DNA of 25,818 nucleotides from Halonatronomonas sp051745085 (lineage in GTDB: Bacteria > Bacillota > Halanaerobiia > Halanaerobiales > Halarsenatibacteraceae), in contig JBNJDR010000024.1 of NCBI GenBank assembly GCA_051745085.1, forward strand, positions 1 through 25,818. Direction: 5' to 3'. The notes beneath the pieces were generated by a model that saw only the letters and a program-made list of their open reading frames with translations, searched no databases and was not told the origin of the DNA. Below, piece by piece: positions 7,616 through 16,944 of the stretch. The position numbers and the translations under genes are program-made. Each line of letters begins with the position of its first letter. Positions within the stretch are counted from its first letter, which is position 1.

Positions 7616-7668
7616 TTTTCTTATCTTCCTCCTCTTAAATGTAAAACATTTATTCCTATGCTATCAAT

Positions 7669-7674
7669 ATTATA
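7669..7674 (-). promoter_or_regulatory. Possible -10 element upstream of skp
   Basis: TATAAT on the minus strand in the AT-rich bamA-skp gap, about 54 nt before the skp ATG. No convincing -35 hexamer lies 16-18 nt upstream (the nearest is TGGTAT-like). It could give skp extra transcription independent of bamA. Weak evidence. Confidence 0.25.
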
Positions 7675-7705
7675 CTATCTTTTTCGGTTAAATACCAGGT
7701 ATAGA

Positions 7706-9340
7706 CTAAAATGTCTGACCAAAACTTAGATGGGGTGTGCCTGACCACTCTTTATCAAAAGCATAATCTAACCTGAGCTGGCCGATCGGCGTATTCAGTC
7801 GTACACCCACCCCAACAGAATGATCAAAATCAGAAAAGGAATATTCCTCATCGTCGTTCCAGACCCTGCCTGCATCAACGAAAGTAACTCCCTGTACATT
7901 ATCGATCATCTGGAAGCGGTATTCGATGTTGGTCAAAACCCGGTTGTCGCCCCAACTGCCTGGATACCCGCGCAAAGAATCGGGTCCGCCAATTCTGTAC
8001 TCTTCATGGGCCGGCAAATCAGTATTACTTAAGCCTGTCTGGAGACGTAAAGCCCAGGCATGGTCTTCTTTAAACCCAGGATAATATCTCCTGTTGTCGG
8101 TACCATATTTAATGAACCTGGCATCTCCACCCAGGAGATAGCCTGCAAATTCAGTTGAAATCCGGTCAAAGCCTCCGCCTCGCGGGAAGTAAGGGCTATC
8201 TCGGGTATCTCTCTCAGCCGCCAGGGATAAACTCCGACTGGTCTGCTGTATCGTCCGATTCCTTTCATTTTTAAAGGATAATTCTCCGGACCAGGTCTCA
8301 GTCAAAGGATGCCCCAGGGTGGTAGAAAACCCGCTGATTCTATTACGGTCTGCTGCAATCGTCCGGTATTGATCATAAACATTTATCCCAAAGGAAAGTT
8401 CGGTACCTCTCACCCGAGGTTCCTGGAAGCCCAGGTTATACTCTCTTTCATCCCCTAGCTGAGCACTGAAAGAGAGTGTCTGACCCCGGCCGAACAGATT
8501 TTCTTCCTGGACATCAGCAAAGGCAAACCAATTGCCTTCCCCTTCTCTATCCTGCCGATACCCGGCGCCAAAATTCAAGCTGCCGGTGTTGCCTTCTTCT
8601 AACTCTAATACCAGATTAGCTCTATTCTCTTCTTCATCAACTCTGACTAAATCAGGAATAATATCATTAAAGTAACCTAATTCAAAGAGTTTTTGATAAT
8701 TTCGCTGAATCTTATCGAAATTAACCGGTTCACCTGATTCAAGATCAAGCTCCCTTAAAATCACATAATCTCGCGTTTTTTCATTTCCTTCTAAAACGAT
8801 ATCATTTAAGTAGCCAATATTTATCTCTAGATTCAATTCCCCTTCAGGGGTAACATCAACATCATCGATTCTGGCCATAACGTAACCGTCTTCCTGAAAG
8901 CGAAGACGTAAGTTTCTGATTCCGCTGTTAAGCTGCTCAACGTTAAGGATCTCATCTTCACTGATCTCAAGATCAGACAAAATTTGCTCCCGAGTATAAA
9001 CATCTTCATGGCCGCTTATATTAATATCTGTTAAAACAGGATATTCCTGAACCTGAAACACTGCCACCAAACCATCAGCTGTACTTTGAAAGTTCACATT
9101 AATATCTTCGAAGTAACCAAGATCATATACAGATTCCATATCTTCCCGCAGCTGGTCCCGATCATACTCTTCACCTGGCTGGCTCTGAATAACCTCCATG
9201 ATCTCTTCATCCTCTATTACTTCATTACCTTCGATTACTATGTCTGATAAAATCTCCTGCCCCTGTGCTGCAGTGGGCATTAATACCGCTAATAAAAACA
9301 ATGTCGATAATAACAGAACACCAATTGACCTCTTACTCAT
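7706..9340 (-). CDS. bamA: Outer-membrane protein assembly factor BamA (three POTRA domains)
   Basis: Central beta-barrel of the BAM machine, which folds and inserts outer-membrane proteins. The 544-residue protein has a signal peptide (1-26), POTRA 1 (about 29-101), POTRA 2 (102-177), POTRA 3 (178-252), and a 16-strand-type barrel (253-544) with RDSPYFPRGG (380-389), the L6 signature LRGYPG (456-461), VTFVDAGRVW (485-494) and terminal Phe. It is much shorter than the ~800 residues of five-POTRA BamA proteins because it has only three POTRA domains. AAAGGAGG lies 8 nt before ATG 9340, and the gene starts 29 bp after tamB. The adjacent skp makes BamA more likely than TamA. Confidence 0.92.
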   Translation of the reverse strand: MSKRSIGVLLLSTLFLLAVLMPTAAQGQEILSDIVIEGNEVIEDEEIMEVIQSQPGEEYDRDQLREDMESVYDLGYFEDINVNFQSTADGLVAVFQVQEYPVLTDINISGHEDVYTREQILSDLEISEDEILNVEQLNSGIRNLRLRFQEDGYVMARIDDVDVTPEGELNLEINIGYLNDIVLEGNEKTRDYVILRELDLESGEPVNFDKIQRNYQKLFELGYFNDIIPDLVRVDEEENRANLVLELEEGNTGSLNFGAGYRQDREGEGNWFAFADVQEENLFGRGQTLSFSAQLGDEREYNLGFQEPRVRGTELSFGINVYDQYRTIAADRNRISGFSTTLGHPLTETWSGELSFKNERNRTIQQTSRSLSLAAERDTRDSPYFPRGGGFDRISTEFAGYLLGGDARFIKYGTDNRRYYPGFKEDHAWALRLQTGLSNTDLPAHEEYRIGGPDSLRGYPGSWGDNRVLTNIEYRFQMIDNVQGVTFVDAGRVWNDDEEYSFSDFDHSVGVGVRLNTPIGQLRLDYAFDKEWSGTPHLSFGQTF

Positions 9341-9369
9341 CTAATATCCTCCTTTATTGTCAAGTCTAT

Positions 9370-12300
9370 TTAAAACTCTATCGTTGTTTCTATTGATAAA
9401 GAAAATTCATTCTGCCCATACCAGGTTCCACTTAAAGCTGTTCTATCAGTCAATTCATATTGAAAAGAAAGGGAACTTTCTCGTTCATCTTCCTGAAAAA
9501 TAGTAGAACCTTCTACATAAAGCCTGTCAGTTAAATCTTTGCCTATATATAAAGAAACTTCTTCATTCCAGCCTAATTCATGAGTTACAATTTCAAACCG
9601 ATCAAGCTCGAAGGCCTGACGGATTGAAGTTTGAATGGTGTCTACTATCTCAAGCTGAAAAGTATCGCTTAAAAATCGGAAAAATTCCTGCCGAACAACA
9701 TCGAATACAGTAACATCTTCACCGGTTAAAGCTTCGCCTATACCGCCTCTTCTAGCTAAAATCGCTAGGATTTCCTGCTCTTCTAAGGGCGGGCTGGATG
9801 TTAGGGTTAAGTTCAAATTGGTCGCTGGCCCGTCCAGGCTGGCGGTAATATCGGTGCTTTCAGCCCGAGTAGACGCTCTCACGGAAACATTAGGGATAAC
9901 CCCCTGTCGTCTCCTAAAGGTAACCCTGGCTGTATCCAGAGTGAAGCGATTATTATAAAAATGAACGTTTCCCTGAGTTGAAGACAGCCTTCCCTCGATC
10001 GCCAGTTGATCCAGGTAAAGCAGGTTCAATTCCCCCTGCTGGATCAATATCTCAGCATTCTCATGTCTGACATAATTATTTTTCCCGATTTTCAAGGAAA
10101 CATCCATTTCGGGCTGAAAAGTAGAATCTTGAAAGAACTGGATCTCTTCTAATTCCTCAGAGGATTCACCCTCTGCTTCTTCAACATCTGTTTCCTCGCC
10201 ATCTGTTTCCTCACCATCTGCTTCTGCTGTTTGATTATCAGGCAGAACGGCGATCAAATTATTGACTACTAGACCACCCCCGAGCCTGGGTTGATACAGT
10301 GGGCCAATTAAATTAAGCTTTCCATCAATATCAGCACTGCTGCCCATGTACTCCAGGGCTAAGGATCTTCCGGTTAGATTAAGCTGCCAGAACTCTTCTA
10401 AGTTACCAGCATCTAGATTTCCTTCCACCTGAAAACTACCTCCGTTATAATCACCGGTAAAATCAACTAGATCTATCTGGCTGCCGCTAAGGTCTAAAGT
10501 GCCGCTGGCAGATAGTTTCTCTGGCTGGCCAAAATCAAGCTCACCTACCTCCAGGGAAAGCAGCCCGCCTAACTCAGGCTTTTCGACATCACCGTTAAAA
10601 TCTATCTGACCATCTACACTGCCCGTAAACTTATTTATCTGCGGAGAAAACTCGGCGATAAAATCAAGCGGGAAATTTCTTGCTCTCAAATTGAAACTCC
10701 CCCGCTCAGGTTGATCTACAGGAAGCTCTCCCTGCAGGCGCAGATCTTGACCTGATTGAGCGATCAATTCCTGCTCTACTGCCACAATTCCTTGCAATTC
10801 ACCCTGAACGGACCCATTAATCTGACTTAATTGATACTGGTTTATGATAAGATCTCTAATTGTAGTCTCCAATTCAAAAGCCGGGTTGTCTAACTCACCC
10901 TGAATTACACCAATCATTTCTAAGTTTCCCCCGAGTTCTATATCTGGGCCTAAATATCCAGAGAGCCAATCAAAACCCAGACCGATACCGACCAGAGAAA
11001 GGTCATATTCCTGACCGATCCAGCCTCTTAAGTTAAGGCGGCCTAAATCGGTGATATCACTTTCTCCATCAATATCTACAGCAACCTCCCAGTCCTCCAA
11101 AGTACCAATTAGATCAAGTTCGCCCGAGAAATAATAATCCACGGGGGGTATATCCTCAAATTCCATCATCTCTAGATAATAGGGTAGATCAAAATCAGCA
11201 AAAACTAAATTTAAGTCAAATTCTGGTTCGGTAAATATATCTTTGATATCGCCAGTTAAAGTGTAATCTCCCGGGCCAGGATCCCAGTCTCCCTGCTCAA
11301 TGGTTAATCCTTCACTTTCATAATCAACTTGAGCACTAAACTGGCCGAAAGCATCACCCTGAAAATATATGTCCGAAATATCGGCCTGTATCTTAGCCCA
11401 GGGGTCATCATAACTGCCCCCGGCCTGACCCCGGGCTGAAAGTACACCCTGGAAGTCTTCCAGAGCTGGGTACTCCAACTTATTTAAATCATAATCTATA
11501 AATTCAAATTCTAGCTCAAATTCGCTAGCAAAGTCGGCGTCCATTTTAAGCACAGTCTGCTCATGCTCCATCCTCAAATCTCTCAATTGAAAAGGAACAC
11601 CTGGGGCCCAATAAAAATCTGTGCGACTATTATTAAACTCATAAATCTGTTCTCCCAGAGGTAAGCTTGTACTTTTAGAAGTAGCGGAGCCCTGCACTTC
11701 AGGCCCATCCAGCCGTCCTACTGCCTTAAATTGTCCGCTCAAGTCCCCCGTAAAAGGAACAGATAAATCGAAAATTTCATTAAGATATGCATAGCTCAAC
11801 TCTTGAATATTAAATTCTGCTTCCAAAAAAGGCAGGTCAGATTCTCCCGCTAAAATTTCAGTTAAATCTAACTGTCCCGAACCTCTAACTTCCGCGGAAC
11901 GACTGGTAAAAGCTATCCTCTCTAAATTTATAACTTCCTGACCAGGTCGATAATTTAACCTGGTAATCCCATCGTTTACGGCAACCCCATATAATTCTGT
12001 TTCTGGCAGAGAGATATCAGCAGATACTTCAGGCTCAGATATACTCCCTGTGATCTGGCCTAAAAGATCGGCCTGCCCCTCAATATCACCTGTAAATCCA
12101 GTATATTCAGCCAGGCCAGCCAGATCTAAATTTTCTATATTGAAATCAAGGTTTAGCTGCTGTGTTTCTACTTCGATTCCTCCAGCGAACTCAAACTTAC
12201 CAAACGGAGCAAAAGCACGAGCTGGTCCAAATTCTAAATACCCCTGGTTTAGCCAAAAGTTGATATAGGGGCTGGTTATCGCAAAATCATTAATATTTAG

Positions 12301-13878
12301 CACATCTGACCACATCTGTCCGCTTACCATTAAGTCATCTAAAGTATATCCCTGACCAAATCCAATTAAACTGGCCGAAACTAAATCAGAATCGGAAACA
12401 GGCAGCTCCCCTGAAATTAAAGGGCTGATACCAGCAGGAGAAAATTCCTCCATATCGACTTGAAAACTGTATTCATCCTGGGCTGGTATATAATAACCTG
12501 TAGCCTTTAGTTGATCCTTCCACTCTAACTCTTCTACCTGAATCTGCTGGTCCTGCCAGGCCAATTTTACATTTCCATCTGGAAACCCGGCCTGTCCATT
12601 AAGCCAGAAAGATGAATCGGTAAAGCCTCCTTCTAACTGCCAGGTTAAGGGCAGTGGTACCGAAGTTAATTCCTGCACTTCAGAGTAAGGCACCGGTAAA
12701 TCAGTCAACCTATCCTCTCCCAGCAGACTTTCCAAAAGCTGATATATATCTTCTGTACCACCGCCGAGCTGCCAGTAGGCCTCTTCCCGTGGAGCAAAGA
12801 TATTAACTCTGCCCTGACCCTGCCACGGTCGGTCTTCCTGCTGCAGTTTGAATGTAAACTCAGGAATCACTAATTCCCCTGAAGTATGATCGTAACTAAA
12901 GGTTTGATTTAAATCTGTAAATGCAGCTTCTTCAGCCAGTTCTTCATGGCTAAAATTTAGGCTTGCGAGTTCAGTTTCCCCCTGCAGCAGCAGATCCTGC
13001 AGGTTAATCCCCTGCCCGGCCATAGAAAAGGCCAGCTCCTGCTGACCTGAAAAGCTGAGCTCATCCACTCCATAAGCAGAGCCAAATCTAGCTGCTAATC
13101 CAGCTGCATCCTGCAGCCGGGGCAGTTCTAAATCTCCATCTACACTCCAGCCGCTCCGGGTCATCCTGCCTCTAAAGCTTGTATTCAACTCAAGGTAAGG
13201 CAGAAGAATTTCTTCATCTGTTTCAGTAAAAAACAACCTTTCTACCTCCAGGCCGGTTAAAATTATCTGGCCTGCAAACCCGGTAGTCAGGCTGACATTA
13301 GCATTCTCTTGAAAAGCAAACTCAAATCTTTCTGGTCTTACAGCTACAGCCCTGCTTCCTTCTCTATACTCCAACCTCCCGCCTTCTACCAAAAACTCCA
13401 CTCCTGCGGGTAAACCTTCCAGTTGTTTTAAGATTGACTCCGGTTCCATATCGGGCCCAACTGTTTCAGTTTGGGAAAAATTTAAGCGACCAGCATCTTC
13501 CTGCTCATAAGTCAAATCAGGATTTCTAACCCGCACCTGACTGATACTGGCAGTTAGTGCTCCAGGTATGTCGATCCTGAACCAATCTATAATCAGGTTG
13601 GAAAAAAAAGCTTTGAAATTATAAGTTATTATCAGTTCAGTAATACTTACCTGATAATCATCGTCTATATCAGTGATTGTCATTTCTTCTAATCTAATTC
13701 TATTTAAAGGGAAAAATGAGGCTTCATCATACTCCAGTTCTATCCCTAAAGCCGATTCCAGCTGGAGCAAAGCCTGCAGCTGCCACCGAGCAAACTGGCC
13801 TGATTGGTACATATACCAGGGGCCTGCTGCCAGGAGAACAAGAAGTATTAATATTATAATTAGTTTTTTCCAGCTCAT
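9370..13878 (-). CDS. tamB: TamB/AsmA-like envelope protein (DUF490)
   Basis: Very large inner-membrane-anchored protein spanning the periplasm; the family is implicated in phospholipid transfer to, and protein assembly in, the outer membrane. The 1502 residues start with a membrane helix (about 5-22) and then form an extended series of short beta-strands with recurring LxLxGxL patterns, ending in the conserved TamB domain (about 1230-1502: VTFRRRQGVIPNVSVRAST, LTLTSSPPLEEQEILAILA) and a terminal Phe. E. coli TamB is 1259 residues. An acidic repeat insert (DGEETDGEETDVEEAEGESS, about 1219-1238) looks like a flexible, recently expanded loop. A G-rich AAGGGGGGG run precedes ATG 13878 by about 5 nt. 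It is directly upstream of bamA; no TamA gene is seen. Confidence 0.93.
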   Translation of the reverse strand: MSWKKLIIILILLVLLAAGPWYMYQSGQFARWQLQALLQLESALGIELEYDEASFFPLNRIRLEEMTITDIDDDYQVSITELIITYNFKAFFSNLIIDWFRIDIPGALTASISQVRVRNPDLTYEQEDAGRLNFSQTETVGPDMEPESILKQLEGLPAGVEFLVEGGRLEYREGSRAVAVRPERFEFAFQENANVSLTTGFAGQIILTGLEVERLFFTETDEEILLPYLELNTSFRGRMTRSGWSVDGDLELPRLQDAAGLAARFGSAYGVDELSFSGQQELAFSMAGQGINLQDLLLQGETELASLNFSHEELAEEAAFTDLNQTFSYDHTSGELVIPEFTFKLQQEDRPWQGQGRVNIFAPREEAYWQLGGGTEDIYQLLESLLGEDRLTDLPVPYSEVQELTSVPLPLTWQLEGGFTDSSFWLNGQAGFPDGNVKLAWQDQQIQVEELEWKDQLKATGYYIPAQDEYSFQVDMEEFSPAGISPLISGELPVSDSDLVSASLIGFGQGYTLDDLMVSGQMWSDVLNINDFAITSPYINFWLNQGYLEFGPARAFAPFGKFEFAGGIEVETQQLNLDFNIENLDLAGLAEYTGFTGDIEGQADLLGQITGSISEPEVSADISLPETELYGVAVNDGITRLNYRPGQEVINLERIAFTSRSAEVRGSGQLDLTEILAGESDLPFLEAEFNIQELSYAYLNEIFDLSVPFTGDLSGQFKAVGRLDGPEVQGSATSKSTSLPLGEQIYEFNNSRTDFYWAPGVPFQLRDLRMEHEQTVLKMDADFASEFELEFEFIDYDLNKLEYPALEDFQGVLSARGQAGGSYDDPWAKIQADISDIYFQGDAFGQFSAQVDYESEGLTIEQGDWDPGPGDYTLTGDIKDIFTEPEFDLNLVFADFDLPYYLEMMEFEDIPPVDYYFSGELDLIGTLEDWEVAVDIDGESDITDLGRLNLRGWIGQEYDLSLVGIGLGFDWLSGYLGPDIELGGNLEMIGVIQGELDNPAFELETTIRDLIINQYQLSQINGSVQGELQGIVAVEQELIAQSGQDLRLQGELPVDQPERGSFNLRARNFPLDFIAEFSPQINKFTGSVDGQIDFNGDVEKPELGGLLSLEVGELDFGQPEKLSASGTLDLSGSQIDLVDFTGDYNGGSFQVEGNLDAGNLEEFWQLNLTGRSLALEYMGSSADIDGKLNLIGPLYQPRLGGGLVVNNLIAVLPDNQTAEADGEETDGEETDVEEAEGESSEELEEIQFFQDSTFQPEMDVSLKIGKNNYVRHENAEILIQQGELNLLYLDQLAIEGRLSSTQGNVHFYNNRFTLDTARVTFRRRQGVIPNVSVRASTRAESTDITASLDGPATNLNLTLTSSPPLEEQEILAILARRGGIGEALTGEDVTVFDVVRQEFFRFLSDTFQLEIVDTIQTSIRQAFELDRFEIVTHELGWNEEVSLYIGKDLTDRLYVEGSTIFQEDERESSLSFQYELTDRTALSGTWYGQNEFSLSIETTIEF

Positions 13879-13954
13879 TAAAGCCCCCCCTTATAAGACT
13901 TACTTTTGCCTGAATCGTAAGATGAGGGGCTAATTCAGGTTGCCGTTCAGCCTT

Positions 13955-15868
13955 TTATTTACGCCCTCTTAGAGCGCTATTGGTGATAGCATTGTATTGA
14001 TTCATGTAATTCCGATTGCGTTCAGCATTACTCTGGTCTTGTTCTTCCCCATCATAATTGGGATCCTCGATCATAAAATCGAGATATAAATTACCTTCAA
14101 GCACATAATCGGTGGTTATTACCTCCCGCAGAGGATCTTCCTCCGGAACGGCTTCTACTGCAGGTTCCCCCACTTTGTCTTCAACAGGAGGCCTTTCTTT
14201 CTCATCTTCTTCAATATTTTCTTCATTTTTGTTTGGGAGAGTTTCCCCATCTTCTTCGCCCGGATATTCTGGTGCAGCTGGATAGCCGGGGTAGACTTCT
14301 AAAACCAGATCATTATTCTGAGGAGTATCCAGGTAATCAGTCAGCATCTCTTCAAGGTTAGTATAGCTCCCTGCGGTGGTGCTTAAAGTATCCTCTTCCA
14401 ATTCAGAAATCCCGGAATAATAATAACTAAAATCCGCTCCTGTAATCGCAGAAATACTTGTAGGACCTGGTTCTATATCATCGGGCAGGTCCAGGGTTAC
14501 ATCTAGTTCAAAAGTTTCTTCGCGATAAGGTCGAAGCACAACCCTGAGATCTAATTCATCTCCGGGATATATTTTATCCTCATTTAATATCTCAACTTCT
14601 TCGATCAACGCCACCCGCGCTTTATCTTCCACTTCGATTGAAACATTGATGTCAAGAAGCCTTACTTCCTGAAAGGGATTATAGTTGATCAGTTGAATTA
14701 ACTCCTGTAATTCTTCCAGACTCTTGCTTGCTATATCGTTTCTGCTATAATAAACATTTTCTCTTTCGATTGAAAACCCAGGCAGATTATTACCCATTAT
14801 CTCTATTTTTGTCGAAGCCCAGCCGGAGCCCAGGCGATCTAAACCACTATCAATTGCCTGAAGAGAAATATTCGGGACCAAAGAATTCAACAAATCTTCA
14901 TCATTGATAATTTGAACTTCCATCTGAGTTTCTTTATCCCGATCTTTATCCAGTATATTCAGCTGCACCGGTACTACGTCAGGAAAAACATCAAGTTTTC
15001 CACCTACGCCGGCCCCTCTATCCTGATGAATTATTCCTACCGGCATCCGAACAGGCGAACCCAGTTTAAAAGGTTCATCGCCTGTGATTATGGTGCTCAC
15101 ATGTGATTGGCTCAAGAAAAAATTAACCCCACCGCGATTAGTGAAGGGATGTCCAAAAGCTAACACCTGGCCATCTTTTCGGTAAGTAAGGGTGCCAATA
15201 GAAGCTATATTTATATCTCCTCGCGCTAACTGAACTGCTACCGAACTGCCAGGCTCTAATTCCGGGTAATATTCATCTTCCGGATAAGTATCATCGCCGC
15301 CTGGCACAACTTGAAAATCGGAAGCTATATAATCCTGAAGATCAGCTTTTACCCGGTCAAACCTGCGGCCAGAAAGACCGTTGATGATTAAAGGTGTTGA
15401 CAGTTCCGGCAATTCTTCCATCCCCCCAATTTCATAATCTTCATCTGTTTCCAGGATCGCTAACATCTCTTCTATGGGGGTAGCTAAGACATAGCGATTA
15501 TCTCCTTGAAACCAGCCATAAGATATTGCCCCGATTAGCTTTTCTTCAATAAAAAGAGGGCTGCCGCTCATGCCAGAGGCTACGCCCCCGCTTCTTTCTA
15601 TATTTTCGCCCTGGAGCTCAACCAGAATGAAATTTCGGTTAGGTTCGTAGTTTCTTAATAAATCTACTATTTCAAAGTCGAATTCTTCTATCTGAGTTCC
15701 CCTAAAAACTGTTCTCCCTGTGCCCTGCTGGCCGGGAGCAAGGTCATTAAAGGACAATGTTTCTGCAGCCAGAGGCAGAGATATAAGAAAAAACAACAAA
15801 AGAACAGTTAATGGGAGTAATATCGTTTTTCTATGCAAGGGTATCCAACCTTTCTCACCGGCTTCCAA
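13955..15868 (-). CDS. SpoIVB S55-peptidase-like secreted protein with swapped Ser and His blocks
   Basis: The 637-residue product has an N-terminal hydrophobic segment (about 15-35) ending at LPLAAE, so it should be exported. It carries blocks shared with the SpoIVB serine peptidase (S55), which in Bacillus sporulation activates the pro-sigma-K processing pathway: FDFEIVDLLRN and SGGVASGMSGSPLF (93-106, Ser101), and ASIGTLTYRKDGQVLAFGHPF (His240). In SpoIVB the His block comes first; here the Ser block does. No PDZ domain is visible before the Ser block. The remainder (about 300-550) looks like beta-rich domains, then a Glu/Pro-rich linker (about 540-600). The start is a TTG at 15868; a second TTG at 15838 has similar support. 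It lies between mreB and tamB. Protease activity is unproven; the position matching Asp363 of SpoIVB is Gln86. Confidence 0.75.
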   Translation of the reverse strand: MEAGEKGWIPLHRKTILLPLTVLLLFFLISLPLAAETLSFNDLAPGQQGTGRTVFRGTQIEEFDFEIVDLLRNYEPNRNFILVELQGENIERSGGVASGMSGSPLFIEEKLIGAISYGWFQGDNRYVLATPIEEMLAILETDEDYEIGGMEELPELSTPLIINGLSGRRFDRVKADLQDYIASDFQVVPGGDDTYPEDEYYPELEPGSSVAVQLARGDINIASIGTLTYRKDGQVLAFGHPFTNRGGVNFFLSQSHVSTIITGDEPFKLGSPVRMPVGIIHQDRGAGVGGKLDVFPDVVPVQLNILDKDRDKETQMEVQIINDEDLLNSLVPNISLQAIDSGLDRLGSGWASTKIEIMGNNLPGFSIERENVYYSRNDIASKSLEELQELIQLINYNPFQEVRLLDINVSIEVEDKARVALIEEVEILNEDKIYPGDELDLRVVLRPYREETFELDVTLDLPDDIEPGPTSISAITGADFSYYYSGISELEEDTLSTTAGSYTNLEEMLTDYLDTPQNNDLVLEVYPGYPAAPEYPGEEDGETLPNKNEENIEEDEKERPPVEDKVGEPAVEAVPEEDPLREVITTDYVLEGNLYLDFMIEDPNYDGEEQDQSNAERNRNYMNQYNAITNSALRGRK

Positions 15869-15883
15869 TTTGCTGATCGCCTT

Positions 15884-16909
15884 TTATTTATATGCTCTTC
15901 TTTTTTTACTAAAAAGCATTCCCTTTAATTCATCGATCTCTTCGATCGCCTGCCCGGTTCCCCGAACCACACATGTTAAAGGGTCTTCAGCCAGGAAAAC
16001 AGGGATTTCTGTTTCTTCGCTAATCAGTTTGTCAAAGTTGTTTAAAAGTGAGCCCCCGCCGGTCATGATCACTCCAGTATCCATTATATCTGAAGCTAAT
16101 TCAGGGGGTGTCTGTTCCAGAACGCTGCGGACAGCTTCTACAATAGCGCCTATACTTTCGGCTAATGCTTCATTAATTTCACTAGCTTTCAGTTCCAGGG
16201 TTCGCGGTAATCCGGTCATTAAATCTCTACCCCTTACTTCGATCGTTTTCTCTTCGGTTACGAGAGCTGAACCTATCTCAAACTTGATCTCTTCAGCTGT
16301 TTTTTCTCCAACTACCATATTATATTTTTCTCGCACATAGCGGCAGATATCAGAATCTAATTGGTCACCGCCCAGGCGAAGGGATTCACTGACCACGATC
16401 CCACCTAAAGAAATAACAGCGATCTCAGAAGTTCCTCCCCCGATATCGATTATCATACTTCCAGTCGGTTCGGCCACAGGCATGCCCGCTCCGATGGCTG
16501 AAGCTAAGGCTTCCTCGATCAAATAAGTCTTGCGCGCGCCCACTTGATTACAGGCTTCTTCGACAGCTCTTCTTTCTACTTCTGTAATACCGACCGGGAT
16601 ACAGACCATAACCTCGGGTTTAAATAGAGGTCTGGTACTTACCACTTTGGAGATGAAATGTTTTAGCATCATTTCTGTTACTTCAAAATCTGCAATAACC
16701 CCATCTTTAAGAGGGCGGATGGCAACAATATTACCTGGCGTTCTCCCTAACATTCTCCGGGCTTCTTTACCGACAGCCAGAGGTTTATTTGTGTTCTTAT
16801 CCACAGCAACCACCGAGGGTTCCTGTAAAACTATACCTTTACCTTTTTGATATACCAGCACATTAGCTGTTCCTAGATCTATACCTATTTTTTGGGAAAA
16901 ATTAAACAT
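15884..16909 (-). CDS. mreB: Rod-shape-determining protein MreB/Mbl
   Basis: Bacterial actin that polymerises on the inner face of the membrane and steers lateral wall synthesis. The 341-residue protein has all actin-fold motifs: phosphate 1 IGIDLGTANVLVY (8-20), phosphate 2 SMIIDIGGGTSEIAVISLGG (about 151-170) and the adenosine block VIMTGGGSLLNN. An amphipathic FNFSQKIG N-terminus fits membrane binding. There is no mreC/mreD after it, and it follows murA, so it corresponds in position to mbl of Bacillus, where the murA-spoIID-spoIIID-mbl order is known; the two sporulation genes are absent here. AGGAGG lies 13 nt before ATG 16909, unusually far, with a five-codon out-of-frame ORF (16902-16919) overlapping the start. 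Confidence 0.93.
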   Translation of the reverse strand: MFNFSQKIGIDLGTANVLVYQKGKGIVLQEPSVVAVDKNTNKPLAVGKEARRMLGRTPGNIVAIRPLKDGVIADFEVTEMMLKHFISKVVSTRPLFKPEVMVCIPVGITEVERRAVEEACNQVGARKTYLIEEALASAIGAGMPVAEPTGSMIIDIGGGTSEIAVISLGGIVVSESLRLGGDQLDSDICRYVREKYNMVVGEKTAEEIKFEIGSALVTEEKTIEVRGRDLMTGLPRTLELKASEINEALAESIGAIVEAVRSVLEQTPPELASDIMDTGVIMTGGGSLLNNFDKLISEETEIPVFLAEDPLTCVVRGTGQAIEEIDELKGMLFSKKRRAYK

Positions 16910-16944
16910 ACTTTTTCATTTGCCTCCTAATAATATTTAACGGC

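Noticed and set aside
13914..13944. 7-bp inverted repeat CCTGAAT/ATTCAGG between the S55-like gene and tamB
   Set aside because: The loop is 17 nt and no T-run follows; too weak to call a terminator or operator.
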